A DNA stretch of 64,000 nucleotides from Vicinamibacterales bacterium. GTDB taxonomy: Bacteria; Acidobacteriota; Vicinamibacteria; Vicinamibacterales; 2-12-FULL-66-21. The position numbers were made by a program, and so were the translations under genes. Location: positions 220,025 through 284,024 of the forward strand of contig DASXLB010000042.1 of the NCBI GenBank assembly GCA_036496585.1, written 5' to 3'. Shown here piece by piece: positions 1 through 9,327 of this stretch; within the stretch, counting starts at the first letter, position 1; the number at the start of each line of letters is the position of its first letter. The notes below the pieces were generated by a model. The model was not told the DNA's origin, did no database searches, and saw nothing but the letters and a program-made list of their open reading frames with translations.

Positions 1-959
1 CAGGCGGTGGCGCCGGCCAGCGCGAGGTAGACGCGCACCATGACCACGATCGCCTCGCGCAGCCGCGCGTCCTGGCGCTCACCCGCGAGGTTGGCGAGGC
101 CGATCAAGCCGCTGTCGCACGGCACCCACGAGAGCTGCGTCAACGACGTACTGAGCTTGCTGGTGCAGGCCAGCGCGGCCACAGCCGTGGCGCGGCCGAG
201 CGCCGCGAGCACCAGACCGTCGGTCGCGCTGATCAGCCTCCATCCCCAGCCTCCGAGCCACGCACCGGTGCCCTCGCGAAAGAGCGCGCGCACGTCCCGC
301 CAGAGTGGCACGCGCCAGCCGCGCAGCAAATCGGGGGCGACAGCCGCGACCCGCACCAGGAAAACGAGGCCGGCGACGAGCTGCGGCACGGCGACCCCAA
401 CAGCCAGCGCGTACAAGCCATCGCCGGCCTGCAGGAGTGCCGCCGTCAGGATGACGCCGAACGGCACCTGCACGAGATCGACGGCGCCGGTGAACCGGAC
501 GTCCTGCATGCCGACCAGCACGCAGTAGAAGACGCGCAACGGATACGCCACCACGCCGGCGACGGCGATGATCAACGTGGCGCCGACGACCGGCGCACGC
601 TCGGCCGCTTCGAGGTGGATCACGTGCGGGAGCGCCGCAATCAAGACGCCGCCAATCACCGCGTAGCCGGCGGCGCTCAGGAGCGCGGCCGCGACACCGT
701 TGGCGAGCAGACGCCGCATCCCGTCGCGATCGCCGCGGCCGTCCACCTCGGCGATGAGCCAGGGCACCGTGACGAGCACGCCGAAGTCGGTCAACGACGC
801 ATAGGCCAACAACTCGCCCGACGCCAGCCACAGGCCATAGGAGCGCGCGCCGACGTGGTGGAGCGTGAACGGCACCAGCCACAGGCCGGTCGCGACGGCA
901 ATGCCGAACCTGGCGTAGCCAAAGAGCGCCGTCAATGTGGCCCGGATGGTCCTGCTCAT
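1..959 (-). CDS. Polysaccharide flippase (Wzx/MATE-like), 3' end beyond the window
   Basis: The 319 visible residues are the N-terminal part of a polytopic membrane protein of the Wzx/MOP exporter type, which flips lipid-linked oligosaccharide units across the inner membrane. It opens with a short basic N-terminus, then a hydrophobic segment, a G-A-R-S-Y-G-L-W motif and a second segment, as in polysaccharide biosynthesis proteins. At least seven hydrophobic stretches are visible. The C-terminus is cut by the window edge. Its ATG overlaps the TGA of the upstream methyltransferase by four bases, so it is the last visible gene of the polysaccharide operon. Its place beside a Wzy/WaaL-like protein fits a Wzx/Wzy-type pathway. 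The family call rests on topology, a few motifs and context. Confidence 0.75.
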   Translation of the reverse strand, partial: MSRTIRATLTALFGYARFGIAVATGLWLVPFTLHHVGARSYGLWLASGELLAYASLTDFGVLVTVPWLIAEVDGRGDRDGMRRLLANGVAAALLSAAGYAVIGGVLIAALPHVIHLEAAERAPVVGATLIIAVAGVVAYPLRVFYCVLVGMQDVRFTGAVDLVQVPFGVILTAALLQAGDGLYALAVGVAVPQLVAGLVFLVRVAAVAPDLLRGWRVPLWRDVRALFREGTGAWLGGWGWRLISATDGLVLAALGRATAVAALACTSKLSTSLTQLSWVPCDSGLIGLANLAGERQDARLREAIVVMVRVYLALAGATA

Positions 960-1876
960 GAGCGGCGCGCGATGGCGAAGAGGTTCAAAGCGAGCGGGGT
1001 GTGCAGGCCACCCGGGACGTGGCGCGCGGCGGCGAAGACCGCACGCCGCACGAGGCGATCGATGCGATGTCCCTCGGGCATCTCCGGTGCGGCCGCCGCA
1101 ACCGTCACCGCCGTGAATCCGCAGCGCTCCAGCGCCAGCCGCAGCGACGCCGGCGTGAAGTGATTCACGTGGACGAGATTGTCGGCCAGCGTCGGACGAT
1201 AGCCGGGGCGCACGATCCCGCGGACCGATTCCTTCAGCCGCTGCGCGCCGCCATTGGGCACCTTCACCGCGATCGCGCCGCCCGGCCGGATCCATCCGGC
1301 CGCGCGCCCCAGGGCGCGCCGCGGATCGGGAATGTGTTCGAGTACGTCGATCAGCGTCACCGCATCGAACGGCGGCCGCGGCGTGACCGTGAAGATGTTC
1401 CCGTGGTGGACGGGCGCGCCGGTCGCGGCCGCCGCCTGCGCGGCCGTCCGGGGATTGAGTTCGAGCCCCTCGACGTCCCATCCGGCGCGCTGCGCCAGGC
1501 TCATCAGCCGGCCGGCATGCGCGCCAACGTCGAGCAGCCGTCGCGGCCTCGCGGGCAGACGCGCGTCGAGCGCCCGCAGCACGTCAGCGAAGATGTCGTC
1601 CTTGTACGTCGCCGCGTGCTCCGCTTCGACCCAATGCGGCGCCCACTGCTGGTCGTAAATGCGATCGAAGTATCGATCGAGCGCGGGCAGCGCGCCAGGC
1701 TGCGCGAATCCGCAGGCGGCACACCGGCGGATCTCGATCGGTTCGCCGGAGTACGCGGCGAGCGGCGGATCCTGGCCCGCGAACGCCGACAGCTCGTAGC
1801 GCGCGTCGAAGGCCCGCGCGAGCGCTCCGCCGTCGCACACCCAGCACCGGTCCACGGGGGCGAAGCCTGCGTTCAT
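956..1876 (-). CDS. SAM-dependent methyltransferase with N-terminal zinc ribbon
   Basis: This 306-residue class I methyltransferase probably modifies a sugar in the polysaccharide made by the operon. The N-terminus carries two Cys pairs (C11/C14 and C52/C55), a small zinc-ribbon arrangement seen in some sugar C- or O-methyltransferases. The SAM-binding motif I, LLDVGAHAGRL, is at about residues 114-124. An acidic residue after the second strand (GLELNP) and a D-V-L-E-H-I-P segment follow. It overlaps the upstream glycosyltransferase and the downstream flippase by four bases each (ATGA). The exact substrate cannot be read from the sequence. Confidence 0.8.
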   Translation of the reverse strand: MNAGFAPVDRCWVCDGGALARAFDARYELSAFAGQDPPLAAYSGEPIEIRRCAACGFAQPGALPALDRYFDRIYDQQWAPHWVEAEHAATYKDDIFADVLRALDARLPARPRRLLDVGAHAGRLMSLAQRAGWDVEGLELNPRTAAQAAAATGAPVHHGNIFTVTPRPPFDAVTLIDVLEHIPDPRRALGRAAGWIRPGGAIAVKVPNGGAQRLKESVRGIVRPGYRPTLADNLVHVNHFTPASLRLALERCGFTAVTVAAAAPEMPEGHRIDRLVRRAVFAAARHVPGGLHTPLALNLFAIARRS

Positions 1877-3000
1877 GCCGCCTCCACCGCCTCGGCGATG
1901 TCGGCCGCCATCTCGTCCCAGCCTCGCGCGCGCAGCGTCGCCGAGAGCGGCGCCGCGTGCCTCCGCCAGGCGGCAGGATCGGCGTGCCAGCGGCGAAGCG
2001 CGGCCGCGACCTCGTCCGTGCCCGCACCCGCCGGCAGCACCAGCGGGGCGAGTTCGGGCGGGAATCGCTCCGCGATGCCGGCGCCGGCGCTGACGATCGC
2101 CGGCAGCCCGCGGCAGATCGCCTCGTGCACGCCCAGACCGTAGGCTTCGTACCGGGATGGATGGACCAGGAGATCGGCGGCCGCGAGCAGTTGCGGCACG
2201 TCGGTCCGGAACCCCAGCACCTGCACACCCTTCAGCCCCGCCGCCTGCGCGCGCGCGGCCCAGTGCGCCTGTTCGACGCCGGCGCCGACGACGATCAATG
2301 CTGCGTCCCAGCGGCCGCCGGACGACAGCGAACGCCAGGCCTCGAACAGCCGATCGAAACCCTTGCGCCGATCGCCGAGCGCGCCGATGAAGATCGCCAC
2401 AGGCAGGTCGTCGGGAAGCCGCAGCGCAGCGCGCGCGGCGCGTCGCTCGTCCTCACGCACGGGTGCGAAGAGTGCCGCGTCGATGCCGTAGTAGACAACG
2501 CGCGTCTTCGCCGCCGGTACGCCGTAGCAGCGCTGCACGTCGGCCGCCGTCGTCGCGCTGTTGCAGATCACGAGCGGGGCGGTGGCGAGCGCCGCCGCCT
2601 CACGCGCGAGATAGTAGCGCCGCCCGAGCGAGGCCGAGACGCGCGTCCGGATCGACACCGCCACCTCGGGCGCGTAGGCGGCGTGCAGGTAGTGCACCCA
2701 GGTCGGCGCGCCGTCGACGCCATTGCCGCCGTTCATCAGCACGCCGGCGCGACGCGGCAGGCGGCGGCGGACGCGGCGCGCGGCGCGCGCGAGCAAGGGC
2801 GCGCCGACGAGGTGCGCGCCGAAGGGCCGCGGCACTCCGTGCACCGTGACTTCCGGACGTGCCGCGAGATCCGCGGCCACCCGATGCGCGACCAGATGCA
2901 CGTCGCGCCCATGGCCAGCCAGCCACGAGGCGAGGGCGTAGTTGGCGCGGTCCATCCCGCCGTGCGCGGCGAAATCGCCGGTCGCGGCCAGCCAGGTCAT
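1873..3000 (-). CDS. Glycosyltransferase family 4 (GT-B fold)
   Basis: A 375-residue retaining glycosyltransferase, expected at the cytoplasmic face of the membrane, adding one sugar to the lipid-linked repeat unit. The N-terminal half has the GT4 acceptor-side glycine loop (FAAHGGMDRAN). The C-terminal half has the nucleotide-sugar site, with an E-A-Y-G-L-G-V-H-E motif (the E-x7-E signature) and the following C-R-G-L-P segment. The chosen ATG at 3000 overlaps the stop of the upstream polymerase gene by four bases. A longer in-frame extension runs antiparallel to that gene and looks like out-of-frame sequence. Donor and acceptor are unknown. Confidence 0.85.
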   Translation of the reverse strand: MTWLAATGDFAAHGGMDRANYALASWLAGHGRDVHLVAHRVAADLAARPEVTVHGVPRPFGAHLVGAPLLARAARRVRRRLPRRAGVLMNGGNGVDGAPTWVHYLHAAYAPEVAVSIRTRVSASLGRRYYLAREAAALATAPLVICNSATTAADVQRCYGVPAAKTRVVYYGIDAALFAPVREDERRAARAALRLPDDLPVAIFIGALGDRRKGFDRLFEAWRSLSSGGRWDAALIVVGAGVEQAHWAARAQAAGLKGVQVLGFRTDVPQLLAAADLLVHPSRYEAYGLGVHEAICRGLPAIVSAGAGIAERFPPELAPLVLPAGAGTDEVAAALRRWHADPAAWRRHAAPLSATLRARGWDEMAADIAEAVEAA

Positions 3001-4361
3001 GCGCCCTCGAGTCCCTGTCTGGTGGCGACGCCGTGCAGGGCTCCCGCCAGGAACCAGTACTGGATTCCGAGCTGCGCCACGAACGGCGTGAAGCTGAAGA
3101 TCATCAGCGCTGTCCCGAGATTGGCGGCCATCACGACCGCGCCGCACGTCGCGAGGCGAGGATGCCCCTTGACCATGGCCACCCGCCACTGCGTGAGCGC
3201 GGTCACCAGCAGGGCGCCGACATAGAGCGCGACCATCAGGACGCCGCCGTCGATCATCCAGCCCGCGAGCTGGATCTCGGCCCAGATCGGTGGATTCGCG
3301 TCGGTGAATTCGCTGAAGTAGGCGGCCGGCATGCCCCAGCGGCCGAGCCCGGCGCCGAAGGGATGGTCGACGAGCAGTTCACCGAAAGCCATGTCGAGGT
3401 GCGCGCCGCGCGCGCCGCGATACACCGTGATCGGATCGGACGCGAAGATCGTCATGAACCGGTCGCTGATCGTCTGGCCGCCGAGCGCGACCGCCAGCAG
3501 GAAGCCGCCGAGGAACACGCCGCCGGCAAGCAAGGCGAACTGGGTCGCGCGCGCGAACTTTTCCTGGCGCGCGAGCGTCATCGCGTAGGCCAGCATCATG
3601 GCGAGCGCCGCCGCCCAGCTGATGCGGACCTGGCTCAGATAGATCGCGCCAAGCCCCGCGCCGGCGAACACGAGCGACAGGAGGCGCTTCCACGTCTCCG
3701 TCTGGCTGACGGCGAACACCAGCCCGAGCAGCGCGGCGTAGGCGGCGGGTCCGGCGACTGCGCCGGGTGTGTCGAACAGCCCTGGAGGCCGAACCATCAT
3801 CTGTCCGTTGGGGCCGATGAAGGTCACGGGCCCGAGACCCATGTCCTGCTCGACCAGGACGCGCGAGAACTCCGCCGGCAGCCACCGCGCCGGATCGTAG
3901 ACCTGCAGCACGCCGACGACCGAGTTCGCCCCGGCGCAGATGAGCAGGATCCACATGATGCGCGCCAGCCGCTCCGGTGTGTCGACGAGCACCGGCGCCC
4001 AGAAGAGCGGCGCCATCACCGCAAAGTAGACGGTCAGGTGCGCCAAGCCGCCGAGGAAGTTCGGCGTCGATGGGTGGAACAGCATGACGGCGAGCAGCGC
4101 CATCACGCCGAACACCCAGCTCTGCGCGCGCGACTGGCGAATCTTCGCGTGCGGGCTGATCACGTACCAGCCGAGCGCCGCGAGGCTGATGCCGAACGCC
4201 GACGTGCGAATCGGCAGACGGATCGCCTGTGTGCCCGGCAGGATCAGCAGCGCCGGCAGCGCCGTCTGGCTGAGCGCGAACCACTCGGCAAAGCCCCAGC
4301 GCGACTGCTGCGCGGCGTCGACCGCCGCCGCCTGCCCGAACGCCTGCGTCTGCGCGTTCAT
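2997..4361 (-). CDS. O-antigen polymerase/ligase-like membrane protein (Wzy/WaaL type)
   Basis: A 454-residue integral membrane protein with about ten or more hydrophobic segments and a larger soluble loop in the C-terminal half (from the TVYRGARGAHLDM segment to the FSEFTDANPPIW segment). That architecture is typical of Wzy polymerases and WaaL ligases. The H in HPFGAGLGRWG and the Arg residues in the loop fit the conserved polar residues of this superfamily. It would polymerise repeat units or ligate the glycan at the periplasmic face. The ATG at 4361 overlaps the upstream glycosyltransferase stop by four bases. Polymerase and ligase cannot be separated by sequence alone. Its place between glycosyltransferases and a flippase favours Wzy. 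Confidence 0.75.
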   Translation of the reverse strand: MNAQTQAFGQAAAVDAAQQSRWGFAEWFALSQTALPALLILPGTQAIRLPIRTSAFGISLAALGWYVISPHAKIRQSRAQSWVFGVMALLAVMLFHPSTPNFLGGLAHLTVYFAVMAPLFWAPVLVDTPERLARIMWILLICAGANSVVGVLQVYDPARWLPAEFSRVLVEQDMGLGPVTFIGPNGQMMVRPPGLFDTPGAVAGPAAYAALLGLVFAVSQTETWKRLLSLVFAGAGLGAIYLSQVRISWAAALAMMLAYAMTLARQEKFARATQFALLAGGVFLGGFLLAVALGGQTISDRFMTIFASDPITVYRGARGAHLDMAFGELLVDHPFGAGLGRWGMPAAYFSEFTDANPPIWAEIQLAGWMIDGGVLMVALYVGALLVTALTQWRVAMVKGHPRLATCGAVVMAANLGTALMIFSFTPFVAQLGIQYWFLAGALHGVATRQGLEGA

Positions 4362-5569
4362 GCCGGAACCCCCATCCGCCCTGCACGGGCATACAGATCG
4401 ACAAAGGCCCCGGCGAAGACCGCCGGAGAGAACCGTCGCAGCGCCGTCCGATGAGCCTCGTCGCCGAGTCGCGCGCGCAGCGCCGGATCGGCCGCGAGCC
4501 GGTCGATCGCCGCGGCCAGCCCGGCAGCATCCCCCGGCATCGCCGCGACGGCATCGACGTCCTCGACGATGAGCTCGGCCGCGCCGCCGGCACGGCTGAC
4601 GATGACCGCCTTGCCGCAGGCCATGCCTTCGGCGATCACGAGCCCGAACGGCTCGGGCTCGGTGCTCGCGTGCACCACCACGTCGAGCGCCCGCAGCGCG
4701 CGGGCCGGGCGATCGATGAACCCGGTGAAGCCGACGCGATCGGCGACGCCCAGCTCGCAGGCGCGGGCACGAAGATCGTCGAGGCTCACCTGACTGCCGG
4801 CAGTGTCGTAGACGGGCCCGCCGATCACGTACGCGCGAAGCGGCACCGACGCCTGCTGCACGGCGCGCAGGAACACGTCGTGCCCCTTCCACCGTGCGAA
4901 CGTGGCGAGCAGGCCGACCCGGCACACGCTCGACGCCAGCGGCGGCAGCCCGGCGAGCGCGTCGAGATCGACCTCGTCGCCGCCCGGAGTGAACTCCGCG
5001 AGATCGACGGCGTTATAGATCGTCGTCACCGGCGCCCGGCCGCCAAGCACCGCCACGAGATCGGCGGCGACGCTGCGCGAATTGGCGACGACGGCGGCGG
5101 CGCGGCGGGCGTGATGGCGCAGCAGCGTGCGGCTGAGCGGCCGCGGCGTCAGGTACTCATGCACGTGCCAGACGAGCGGGACGCCCGCCGGCGCGGCGCG
5201 CGCCGCCAGCACGTGCATCTTGAACCCGTTGGTGTGGATCACGTCAGGCTTCAACTCGTCGATCGCGGCGGCGATGGCGCCGCCATAGGCGCGCGCGCCG
5301 GCGAGGGCGCGGGCGAGCGTCGCCGTCTGACGGCCGAGATCGCCGAGCCTTCGCATCGACCACTCTCCGAACGCCAGCAGCGACGCCGGCATCGGCACGA
5401 TCCGCGTCGCCGCTCCAGCCGCGCAGGCGCGCGCCTCGAGTGGTCCGTGACGCGGCAGGATCAACACCGGTTCGATCCCCGGCCTGGCGGCGAGTTCTCG
5501 CAGCAGCGTCAGCAGGATGGCTTCCGAGCCGCCGACGTCCGCCGACACGCTCAGCAGCGCTACCCGCAC
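4358..5569 (-). CDS. Glycosyltransferase family 4
   Basis: A 403-residue GT-B glycosyltransferase. The start is a GTG (VRVALLSVSADVGGSE); the glycine-rich loop near the N-terminus and the later EPEPFGLVIAEGMACG segment (E-x7-E donor-site motif) define family 4. A W-H-V-H-E-Y segment and a V-A-N-S segment typical of the family lie in between. The GTG overlaps the upstream methyltransferase end by ten bases. It belongs to the same operon and should add one sugar to the repeat unit. No in-frame ATG lies near enough to compete for the start. Confidence 0.85.
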   Translation of the reverse strand: MRVALLSVSADVGGSEAILLTLLRELAARPGIEPVLILPRHGPLEARACAAGAATRIVPMPASLLAFGEWSMRRLGDLGRQTATLARALAGARAYGGAIAAAIDELKPDVIHTNGFKMHVLAARAAPAGVPLVWHVHEYLTPRPLSRTLLRHHARRAAAVVANSRSVAADLVAVLGGRAPVTTIYNAVDLAEFTPGGDEVDLDALAGLPPLASSVCRVGLLATFARWKGHDVFLRAVQQASVPLRAYVIGGPVYDTAGSQVSLDDLRARACELGVADRVGFTGFIDRPARALRALDVVVHASTEPEPFGLVIAEGMACGKAVIVSRAGGAAELIVEDVDAVAAMPGDAAGLAAAIDRLAADPALRARLGDEAHRTALRRFSPAVFAGAFVDLYARAGRMGVPA

Positions 5570-6231
5570 CGGCGCCCCACCAGCGCGACATTGTCGGACA
5601 GACGGCGCGGCGCGATCGCGGCCAGGGGCGCCGGGTAGTGCCACGGAGAGAGTGGCAGCCGGCCCCAGCGTGTGTATTCGACCGCGACGTCCTCGAGCCC
5701 TGATTCGGCGGCGATGCGACGCAAATCGACCTCGAGAAGCGCGGTGCGATGCGCCGGGTAGTCGCCGTCCTGGAACGCGACGAACACGCCCTTGGCGATC
5801 AGGCACGACAGACTGAGCAGGCTCAACTGGTTGGGGGTGGTAATCGCGATCCAGCCGCCGGGGCGGGTGACCCGCGCCAGCTCGCGCACGAAGGCGCGCG
5901 GATTCTCGAGATGCTCGATCACTTCGATGGCAGCGGCGGCGTCGACACTCGCGTCTTCGAGCGGAAGCGGCGCGTCGAGGTTGGCGGGCACGAAGCCGAC
6001 CGCGTCCGGTAGTCCGGGATACCGAACGGCGTCGATCCCCGTGCAGGCAGTGAAGCGTGCCGACGCGAGCCGCCAGAGGTCGCCCGTACCGCAGCCGGCG
6101 TCGAGCAGCCGTCCGCCGGCGCCGCGCGCCTCGAGCATGTTCATCGCCGTGCGGTGGATCCGATCGTGTGCGCGGCCCAGGCTGCGCGCCGCGCGCTCCT
6201 GCAGGCCGGCGTCGGCCTCCACGCGCGTCAC
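5560..6231 (-). CDS. Class I SAM-dependent methyltransferase
   Basis: A 223-residue methyltransferase of the Methyltransf_11/25 type. Motif I is LLDAGCGTGD at about residues 42-51. It is followed by an acidic GIDAV segment and an I-E-V-I-E-H-L motif, then a R-P-G-G motif before strand five. The start is a GTG at 6231 whose GTGA overlaps the upstream stop by four bases. It probably methylates a sugar or lipid-linked precursor of the polysaccharide; this comes only from its position between two glycosyltransferase genes. Confidence 0.8.
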   Translation of the reverse strand: MTRVEADAGLQERAARSLGRAHDRIHRTAMNMLEARGAGGRLLDAGCGTGDLWRLASARFTACTGIDAVRYPGLPDAVGFVPANLDAPLPLEDASVDAAAAIEVIEHLENPRAFVRELARVTRPGGWIAITTPNQLSLLSLSCLIAKGVFVAFQDGDYPAHRTALLEVDLRRIAAESGLEDVAVEYTRWGRLPLSPWHYPAPLAAIAPRRLSDNVALVGRRCG

Positions 6232-7298
6232 TGCAGTGCCTCCTGGAACCGCGCCACCTGGGTGGCCGGATCGCACAACCATCGCGCGCGCGGCGGACCG
6301 GCGTCGCCCAGGCGTCGCCGCGCCGCCACATCGTCGACCAGCCGCTGCAGCGCCCCGGCGAGCGCGCCGCGATCGGACGCCGGCAGCAGGATGCCGCAGG
6401 CCTCGGTGACGATCTCCGAGGCGCCGCCGAAGTCGAAGGTGACGACCGGCAGACCCGCGTCGAGCGCCTCGACGAACGCGATGCCGAACGGCTCCGGCGT
6501 GGTATTGGGCTGACAATGCACGTCCGCGGCGGCCAGCAGCCGAGCGAGGTCGCGGCGCTCGCCGAGAAACGCGACCCGCCCCTGCAGGCTTGGGCTCGAC
6601 GCGGCGGCCCGCAGCTGCCGCTCATAGGCGGCCTCGTGCGGACGCTGCGGTCCGCCCGCAATCCACACCCGCCAGTTGCCGTGGAGTGTCGACGCGGCCT
6701 GCAGCAGGTCGAGGTGCCCCTTCCACGACTCGAAGCGGCTGGCGATGACGATGACGGTCGTGTCGGGTGCCGCGCCGAATTCCCGCCGCGTCGCGTCGCG
6801 GTCAGCGGCGGCGGCGGGCGGAGCCGAGACCGGCGGCAGTACGACGGCGCGACGTACCGCCGGCAGCCACTGCGCCACCGCGCGCGAGGTGTACTGGCTG
6901 TTGCAGATCACCAGCGAGGGAACCCGTCGGGCCGTACGCCGCTCCGTCCAGTGCGATCCGTCGAGGGCATCGTGAGCGACGAGCACGCGGGTGCCGACCG
7001 GCAGCAGGGGCGCGGCGATTGCGAACGCCCACGGCGAGTGCGCGACCACGCGATCGAACGATCCGACGAGCCGCCGGAGACGACGGCGCGCGCGCCAGAC
7101 CGACAGGGGTCGGCTGAACCGTACCGGCCCCAGATCGTGGCGCTCGGCCCCGGCGGCGTCGAGCCCGGAGACGACGCGTCCCTGGAACGACAGCGCGAAG
7201 GCGTGCGCCGAGCCTGCCGGCGCGTGCGCGGCCATTTCTTCCAGAATCCGTTCGACGCCGCCGTAGAGGTTGCCGGCGGCGACATGCAGGACGCGCAT
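6228..7298 (-). CDS. Glycosyltransferase family 4
   Basis: A 356-residue GT-B glycosyltransferase. It starts MRVLHVAAGNLYGGVE, the usual N-terminal strand and glycine loop, and carries the donor-site motif EPFGIAFVEALDAGLPVV in the C-terminal half. The ATG at 7298 forms TGATG with the stop of the export gene. A GTG one codon upstream (7301) would instead give a four-base overlap. It is the first glycosyltransferase after the export genes, so it may act early in repeat-unit assembly, but the order of action is not given by gene order. Confidence 0.85.
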   Translation of the reverse strand: MRVLHVAAGNLYGGVERILEEMAAHAPAGSAHAFALSFQGRVVSGLDAAGAERHDLGPVRFSRPLSVWRARRRLRRLVGSFDRVVAHSPWAFAIAAPLLPVGTRVLVAHDALDGSHWTERRTARRVPSLVICNSQYTSRAVAQWLPAVRRAVVLPPVSAPPAAAADRDATRREFGAAPDTTVIVIASRFESWKGHLDLLQAASTLHGNWRVWIAGGPQRPHEAAYERQLRAAASSPSLQGRVAFLGERRDLARLLAAADVHCQPNTTPEPFGIAFVEALDAGLPVVTFDFGGASEIVTEACGILLPASDRGALAGALQRLVDDVAARRRLGDAGPPRARWLCDPATQVARFQEALQ

Positions 7299-8110
7299 CA
7301 CCAGCGCCGGCGCGGCACCTCGATGACGTCGTTGGGCTGCACCGCCAGCGTCAAATCCTTGTCGACCTTGATCTGCTGCGGCTTCGCTTCGACGACGCGG
7401 GTGATCGTGATGCCGTCGCGGCGGGCGAACTTGCTGAAGCCGCCGGCCGCGTTGATCATGTCGAGCACGGTCTTGGCGTTCTCGCTGAGGTCGTAGACGC
7501 CGCCGGCCATGACCTCGCCGCGGACGAACACGTGCCCGGCTTCCGGCACGTTGATCACGTCGCCGTCCTGGAGGTGGAACGTCGCGGCGAGCCCTGTCCC
7601 CTGCTCGACGTCGCTGCGCGGAATCCGGATCTCCGTCGCCTGGGTGCCGCCAATCGAGCGGCGGCGGATGCTGATCGACGAGCCCGCCCGCGACGTGAAC
7701 CCGCCGGCCTGGTAGATGGCCGACATGAGATTGTCATTTCCCTGGACCCGGAAGCTGCTCGGCAGCTTTACGCCATCACCGTTGACGTAGATCATCTTCG
7801 AGCGGAACTCCACCACCTCGACCTTCACGGTGGGACTGTTATGGAGGCTGCGCCGAATCAGCAGCTCGCGGATTTCGGCCTCGACCTGGCCGTGCGTCAG
7901 ATCCTGAGCCTTGAGCCGTCCGAGATCCTTGTACTGGAAGGTGCCATCGACGTCGACCGTGACATGCCGGTCGCTGAAGACGTCGGGAATCACGATGATG
8001 TCGAGTTTGTCCTGCGGGCCGATGAGATATTCCTGCGCCTCGGCGGGCGCGGGCGCCGCCGGCGCCGCGGGCTGTTGCAAGACGAGCGCGAGCAACACCA
8101 TCGTGGTCAT
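7298..8110 (-). CDS. Polysaccharide export protein (Wza/OPX family, SLBB domains)
   Basis: A 270-residue periplasmic/outer-membrane export protein. After a hydrophobic N-terminal segment comes the polysaccharide-export domain (YLIGPQDKLDIIV... with V-D-V-D-G-T-F), then two SLBB-like stretches (YVNGDGVKLPSSF, then VFVRGEVMAGGVYDL). It should form the outer part of the capsule or exopolysaccharide channel. No cysteine follows the N-terminal hydrophobic segment, so unlike classical Wza it does not appear to be a lipoprotein, and it is shorter than Wza (about 380). The adjacent beta-barrel may supply the membrane-spanning part. The ATG at 8110 overlaps the upstream stop by four bases. Confidence 0.88.
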   Translation of the reverse strand: MTTMVLLALVLQQPAAPAAPAPAEAQEYLIGPQDKLDIIVIPDVFSDRHVTVDVDGTFQYKDLGRLKAQDLTHGQVEAEIRELLIRRSLHNSPTVKVEVVEFRSKMIYVNGDGVKLPSSFRVQGNDNLMSAIYQAGGFTSRAGSSISIRRRSIGGTQATEIRIPRSDVEQGTGLAATFHLQDGDVINVPEAGHVFVRGEVMAGGVYDLSENAKTVLDMINAAGGFSKFARRDGITITRVVEAKPQQIKVDKDLTLAVQPNDVIEVPRRRW

Positions 8111-9327
8111 GACACTTTCCCCCATGTGAAAGTCGCGTAGATGCGCCGGTTGTCATAGGCGCGGTCGGCCGAGCGGTCCGAGGCGCGGCCACGCCAGTCG
8201 CCGTTGACGCCGGCGCGGAGATACGCGGCGAGCCGCCACGCCACGGTGAAGCCGAAGGTGTGCGCGACGTCGTCGGTCTTGCCGTCCGCGAGCGTCGGCG
8301 AGCGGTAGTGGAGACGCGAGCGGCTGCCGTAGAGGCGCGCGTCGAGCGGCCCGCCGCCCGCCCAGTTCCAGCCGACGGTCAGGCCGGTTTCGATGTACTC
8401 GGGGACCGCCTCTTCGTACGAGTACTGCAGGTCGCGGGCGAACGTCGTCTCGATGTGATGGTGCTCCAGCACCGTCGAGGCCAGGGTGACCGAGGAGACG
8501 AAGCCGCGGAAGTTCGGCACGTCCGGCGAGTGCGTGGTGAAGCGGCGGTAGCCGAACGACGCGCTGCCGTTGAGCATCGCCAGCGGACTGAACGTCACCT
8601 TCGGCATGATGCGCAGCGTCTGCGAATCGCGTTCGGGCGTGAAGTCGAACCGCGCCCGCTCGCGCCCGACGTCGACCTGGAACGTGGTGAGCGGCGTCAG
8701 CGCGACGCCCGCGCCCGCCTCCAGCAGGTCGTCAGTCCGGTCGAGCGTGGTGGCGAGGTCCTGGCCGCGGAACTCGACGCCCGGATCGAACGTGGTCTGT
8801 GTCTGGCGGGCGCCGGCGCTCACGAAGATGTCGGCCGGGAGCTGCACCCGCAGGTTGCCGCCGTAGTTCCGATCGTGGTGGCGCGCACGGGTGTCGATCT
8901 CGCGGTTGGGACGCTCGCGCGTGTTGTCGAAGTGCGCATCGAATGACGGCTGGAAAGGGCCGAACTCGAAGTCGGTGCGAATCTGGTTGCCGAGATTGGT
9001 CCCGCGCTCGGACGTATAGGTCTGGTAGTAGACGTAGTCGGTCGTGGTGATGTAAGAGAGCCTCATCGGCCCAGGGCTCGTGACCAGTTCCACCCGCGGA
9101 GAGATCGTGGCAGTGAAATCGGACCTCGGGTTGTCCGGATCGTTGAAGACGTTGTTGTCGCGCCCGACGTCCCGGATCATCAGCGCGGGGTTCAGCCCCA
9201 CCGGGCCGAGGCGGATCGTCGCCGTGTCGACCGGATCCGTCGCGGCCGCCTGCGACGACTGCGCCGAAGCCGCGTGAGCGGATGTCATCAGGGCGATCGC
9301 GGTCAGCGTCAGAGAGAAACGTGTCAT
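8107..9327 (-). CDS. Outer-membrane beta-barrel protein of the polysaccharide operon
   Basis: A 406-residue protein with a clear signal peptide (cleavage near ASAQS, about residue 23) followed by many short alternating amphipathic strands rich in Y, T, R and D. It ends in a run of predicted strands (AYDNRRIYATFTWGKVS). This is the profile of an outer-membrane beta-barrel of the kind found beside OPX export proteins in exopolysaccharide clusters. It lies between the regulator and the Wza-like gene, overlapping each by four bases. The likely role is a secretion pore or its accessory. It has no specific motif I can name. Confidence 0.7.
   Translation of the reverse strand: MTRFSLTLTAIALMTSAHAASAQSSQAAATDPVDTATIRLGPVGLNPALMIRDVGRDNNVFNDPDNPRSDFTATISPRVELVTSPGPMRLSYITTTDYVYYQTYTSERGTNLGNQIRTDFEFGPFQPSFDAHFDNTRERPNREIDTRARHHDRNYGGNLRVQLPADIFVSAGARQTQTTFDPGVEFRGQDLATTLDRTDDLLEAGAGVALTPLTTFQVDVGRERARFDFTPERDSQTLRIMPKVTFSPLAMLNGSASFGYRRFTTHSPDVPNFRGFVSSVTLASTVLEHHHIETTFARDLQYSYEEAVPEYIETGLTVGWNWAGGGPLDARLYGSRSRLHYRSPTLADGKTDDVAHTFGFTVAWRLAAYLRAGVNGDWRGRASDRSADRAYDNRRIYATFTWGKVS

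Noticed and set aside
2859-4454. A 531-residue open frame on the plus strand
   Set aside because: It runs antiparallel to the polymerase and glycosyltransferase genes and is rich in Arg/His/Gln, as expected for the reverse strand of GC-rich genes. It shows no domain.
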